Assembly: GCA_025350625.1 (NCBI GenBank)
Contig: JANXXL010000260.1
Span: forward strand, 1 to 36,177
DNA from: Bryobacterales bacterium
GTDB lineage: Bacteria; Acidobacteriota; Terriglobia; Bryobacterales; Bryobacteraceae
Length of the DNA: 36,177 bases
Reading direction: 5' to 3'
Shown: positions 34,530-36,177 of the stretch, piece after piece
Layout of the letters: every line of letters starts with the position of its first letter
Position numbering within the stretch: the stretch's first letter is position 1
Program-made: the position numbers and the translations under genes
The notes under the pieces: model-generated
The model's input: only the letters and a program-made list of their open reading frames with translations
Database searches by the model: none
What the model was told of the DNA's origin: nothing

Positions 34530-36177
34530 TTAGGCCGAAGGCTTTCGGCCCACGGCTTCGCATCGACAGCGGGAGTAGAAGGCGTCCGGGCCACCGCCCC
34601 ACGATAGAAGAGCATCGCGCATAGCGACGAGCTCCGCTTCGGTTGCCCATCCTTGCTTAAGAATGAGTTCACGGTGCTGCACCAGGAAGACCTCTGTCCA
34701 GTACTTACTGAAACTAGCAGTCGTCTCCGGAGTCCCGAACGAGTCTGACGAAGCCGACGCAATGATTTCGATGAATCCGGCCTCGCGCAAAATTTGGCGG
34801 TGCCGTCGGCCGAACCGGATATCGCCGCCGTTATGGCTGATAACGTATCCGGCCAGTATCCACAATCTATCCAAGTGAGGATCAGGCGGGTAATACACGT
34901 CGCCATCGTTATCAGCGTCGCGTAGGGCAATCAGTCCTCCGGGCTTGAGAACCCGCTGGATCTCCTGCAATGCCTTCATCGGCTCGCCGAGATGGTATAA
35001 GATCGCATGCCCTAAAACCGCGTCGAAGGTGGCATCCGCAAACGGAAGGGCATACACGCTCGCATGCTGGAACTTCACGTTACCGGTCCCGCGGTTCCGC
35101 GCCTCCTGTCGGCCCATCTCGAGTTGACTGTCGTGAACGTCAATGCCCACCACCCGCCCTTCGGAAACGAGCGCCGCGAGACCCAAGGCAATACCGCCCG
35201 GCCCGCATCCACAATCCAAAATATGCATGTCCGGTTTGAGATACGGGACAAAGAACGCGGCGTCGCGAATGGCTTCCCGCTTCGCCAACGCGCGGAGTAT
35301 AAGCGGATCGTACCCGCCCGAATAGGTTTCGTGCTTCTCCACAGCGCCGATACTTGCGCCGTGAACCCGCGGCGACCGAAGCTCCTCCAGATGTTCTGCG
35401 AAGTCATAATCATCGAGCGCCGCTCCCAGGCGTTCTAAGCTCTGCCGGATCAGGTCGGTTCCCCGTTCGCTGGAGAAATCGAGCATGCCTCCGGCGATGA
35501 CCATCGTAGTCAGAGGTGCGCCGAGTCCGCTTCGAATATCGCGTGCGCAGTCCTCGGCCGAATAGTCCTTGACGCCTTCAGCCAGAAGCGTTTCGTAGTA
35601 CAGCTTCACCAGTGATTTCCCGGTGTCGCGGCGCTGCCCGGTCGGCATCGAGCCAGCCAGGAAGTAAGCTACGTCTCGCGCGCCACACGAGCGCCGCGAG
35701 GTCTGCCAATCGAAAACCACGAATCCCTCGTTTTCGGAAATCGCTCTAAAAGCAAAATTGTCCGCCCGGTAATCCCCATGAATGAGCGTATGAGGGCCGA
35801 GGGAATACTGATGGGTGTACCCCGTGAACACATCCGCTAAAGTTTTTGCGGCCTCTAGCAGGCTGGGCGTTACGAATTCAGCCAACCGTTTTTCGAATTG
35901 CGGCAACATCGCCCGGTATAGGGCCGATCTGGCTGCGGTGTCATCTGCAAGGGAACGCAGCCAATCGAACTCTCTCAATTGGGGAGCTTCCCAAAAGTGA
36001 GCGTGGACCCGTGCCAGTTGCCGAATGGCGATCCGGGCATCGGCCGGGGAGAGACCAGTGGCATTGTCACCGAAACGCGCATCGCCCAAGTCCTCGATCA
36101 GCAGGATGCTCGCGGCGGATGCATCGTCATAGAGACTGAGGTATGGGCGGGGCACGCGCATCGGTAGCGCCTTGCTC
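34530..36177 (-). CDS. Small-molecule kinase-SAM methyltransferase fusion (N-terminus beyond window)
   Basis: The frame is open to the right edge (in-frame codons before the first ATG at 36161 continue SKALPMRVPRPYL), so the start lies outside. Numbering from that ATG: residues 1-260 are the C-terminal lobe of a phosphotransferase of the APH/ecdysteroid-kinase-like superfamily. It has hinge-type ILLIEDLGD, catalytic loop HGDYRADNFAF (128-138), metal-binding VFDWQ (Asp151), then SCGARDVAYFLAGS. Residues 283-543 are a class I methyltransferase with motif I ILDCGCGPGG (314-323), acidic end of strand 2 GIDVHDSQ, FADATFDAVLGHAILYH and VLKPGGLIALRDAD. The join (about 260-283) is short. Both halves keep their key residues. 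The substrate is unknown. gatB follows 69 bp downstream from its own promoter. Confidence 0.85.
   Translation of the reverse strand, partial: SKALPMRVPRPYLSLYDDASAASILLIEDLGDARFGDNATGLSPADARIAIRQLARVHAHFWEAPQLREFDWLRSLADDTAARSALYRAMLPQFEKRLAEFVTPSLLEAAKTLADVFTGYTHQYSLGPHTLIHGDYRADNFAFRAISENEGFVVFDWQTSRRSCGARDVAYFLAGSMPTGQRRDTGKSLVKLYYETLLAEGVKDYSAEDCARDIRSGLGAPLTTMVIAGGMLDFSSERGTDLIRQSLERLGAALDDYDFAEHLEELRSPRVHGASIGAVEKHETYSGGYDPLILRALAKREAIRDAAFFVPYLKPDMHILDCGCGPGGIALGLAALVSEGRVVGIDVHDSQLEMGRQEARNRGTGNVKFQHASVYALPFADATFDAVLGHAILYHLGEPMKALQEIQRVLKPGGLIALRDADNDGDVYYPPDPHLDRLWILAGYVISHNGGDIRFGRRHRQILREAGFIEIIASASSDSFGTPETTASFSKYWTEVFLVQHRELILKQGWATEAELVAMRDALLSWGGGPDAFYSRCRCEAVGRKPSA

Overview
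The window is GC-rich bacterial chromosome, densely coded on both strands. Gene content points to a Gram-negative acidobacterium, most like the Bryobacterales/Solibacter group. This is inferred from the type of genes, not from a search: a DUF2934 protein, a TonB-dependent receptor with an N-terminal carboxypeptidase-regulatory-like domain, a fused alpha/beta 2-oxoacid dehydrogenase E1, a secreted protein opening with a 'GKPDLSGLW'-type motif, and an outer-membrane lipid (MCE) transport operon. I see no rRNA, tRNA, CRISPR array, insertion sequence or phage gene. It reads as ordinary vertically inherited chromosome with several unusual proteins.

Layout. 1-3311 (minus): a membrane-fusion/efflux adaptor cut by the left edge, and lepA. 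3349-5211 (plus): ribH-nusB-trmJ-type methyltransferase and a small HMA-like protein in a tight operon. 5208-7115 (minus): a P1-family peptidase and an Fpg/Nei-type DNA glycosylase. 7174-10665 (plus): an MCE lipid-transport operon (MlaE-, MlaF- and MlaD-like) ending in a ChbG/HpnK-type deacetylase. 10662-15087 (minus): uvrA, a deoxyhypusine-synthase-like gene and a CPBP membrane protease, translationally coupled. 15273-17810: a STAS anti-sigma-antagonist-like gene, a HAD phosphatase, a histidine-rich membrane protein and a DUF2934 protein. 17907-20688: a gamma-glutamyltransferase-family enzyme, a fumarylacetoacetate-hydrolase-family enzyme and a PilZ protein. 20746-25669 (plus): a Cys/His-rich exported peptide, a TonB-dependent receptor, an NAD-dependent epimerase-like protein and an O-antigen-ligase-type membrane protein. 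25690-28647 (minus): a large secreted EXORDIUM/PHI-1-type protein with Ig-like domains and a duplicated C-terminal module. 28764-32543: a small membrane protein, a non-coding stretch with stable hairpins, the fused E1 gene with a probable 1-nt frameshift near its end, and a secreted protein of unknown function. 32547-36177 (minus): a kinase-methyltransferase fusion cut by the right edge, gatB and a PH-like membrane protein.

The most notable items are: the small-molecule-kinase/SAM-methyltransferase fusion at the right edge; the MlaF-like ATPase with Ser in place of the catalytic Glu, together with an MCE protein carrying five exact 34-residue repeats; the bacterial EXORDIUM-like secreted protein; the membrane protein with a conserved-looking histidine layout; the E1 frameshift; six consecutive convergent gene junctions with at most 20 bp between stops (four overlapping, abutting or within 3 bp), which leave no room for intrinsic terminators; and several genes whose -10 boxes sit so close to the start codon that they look leaderless.
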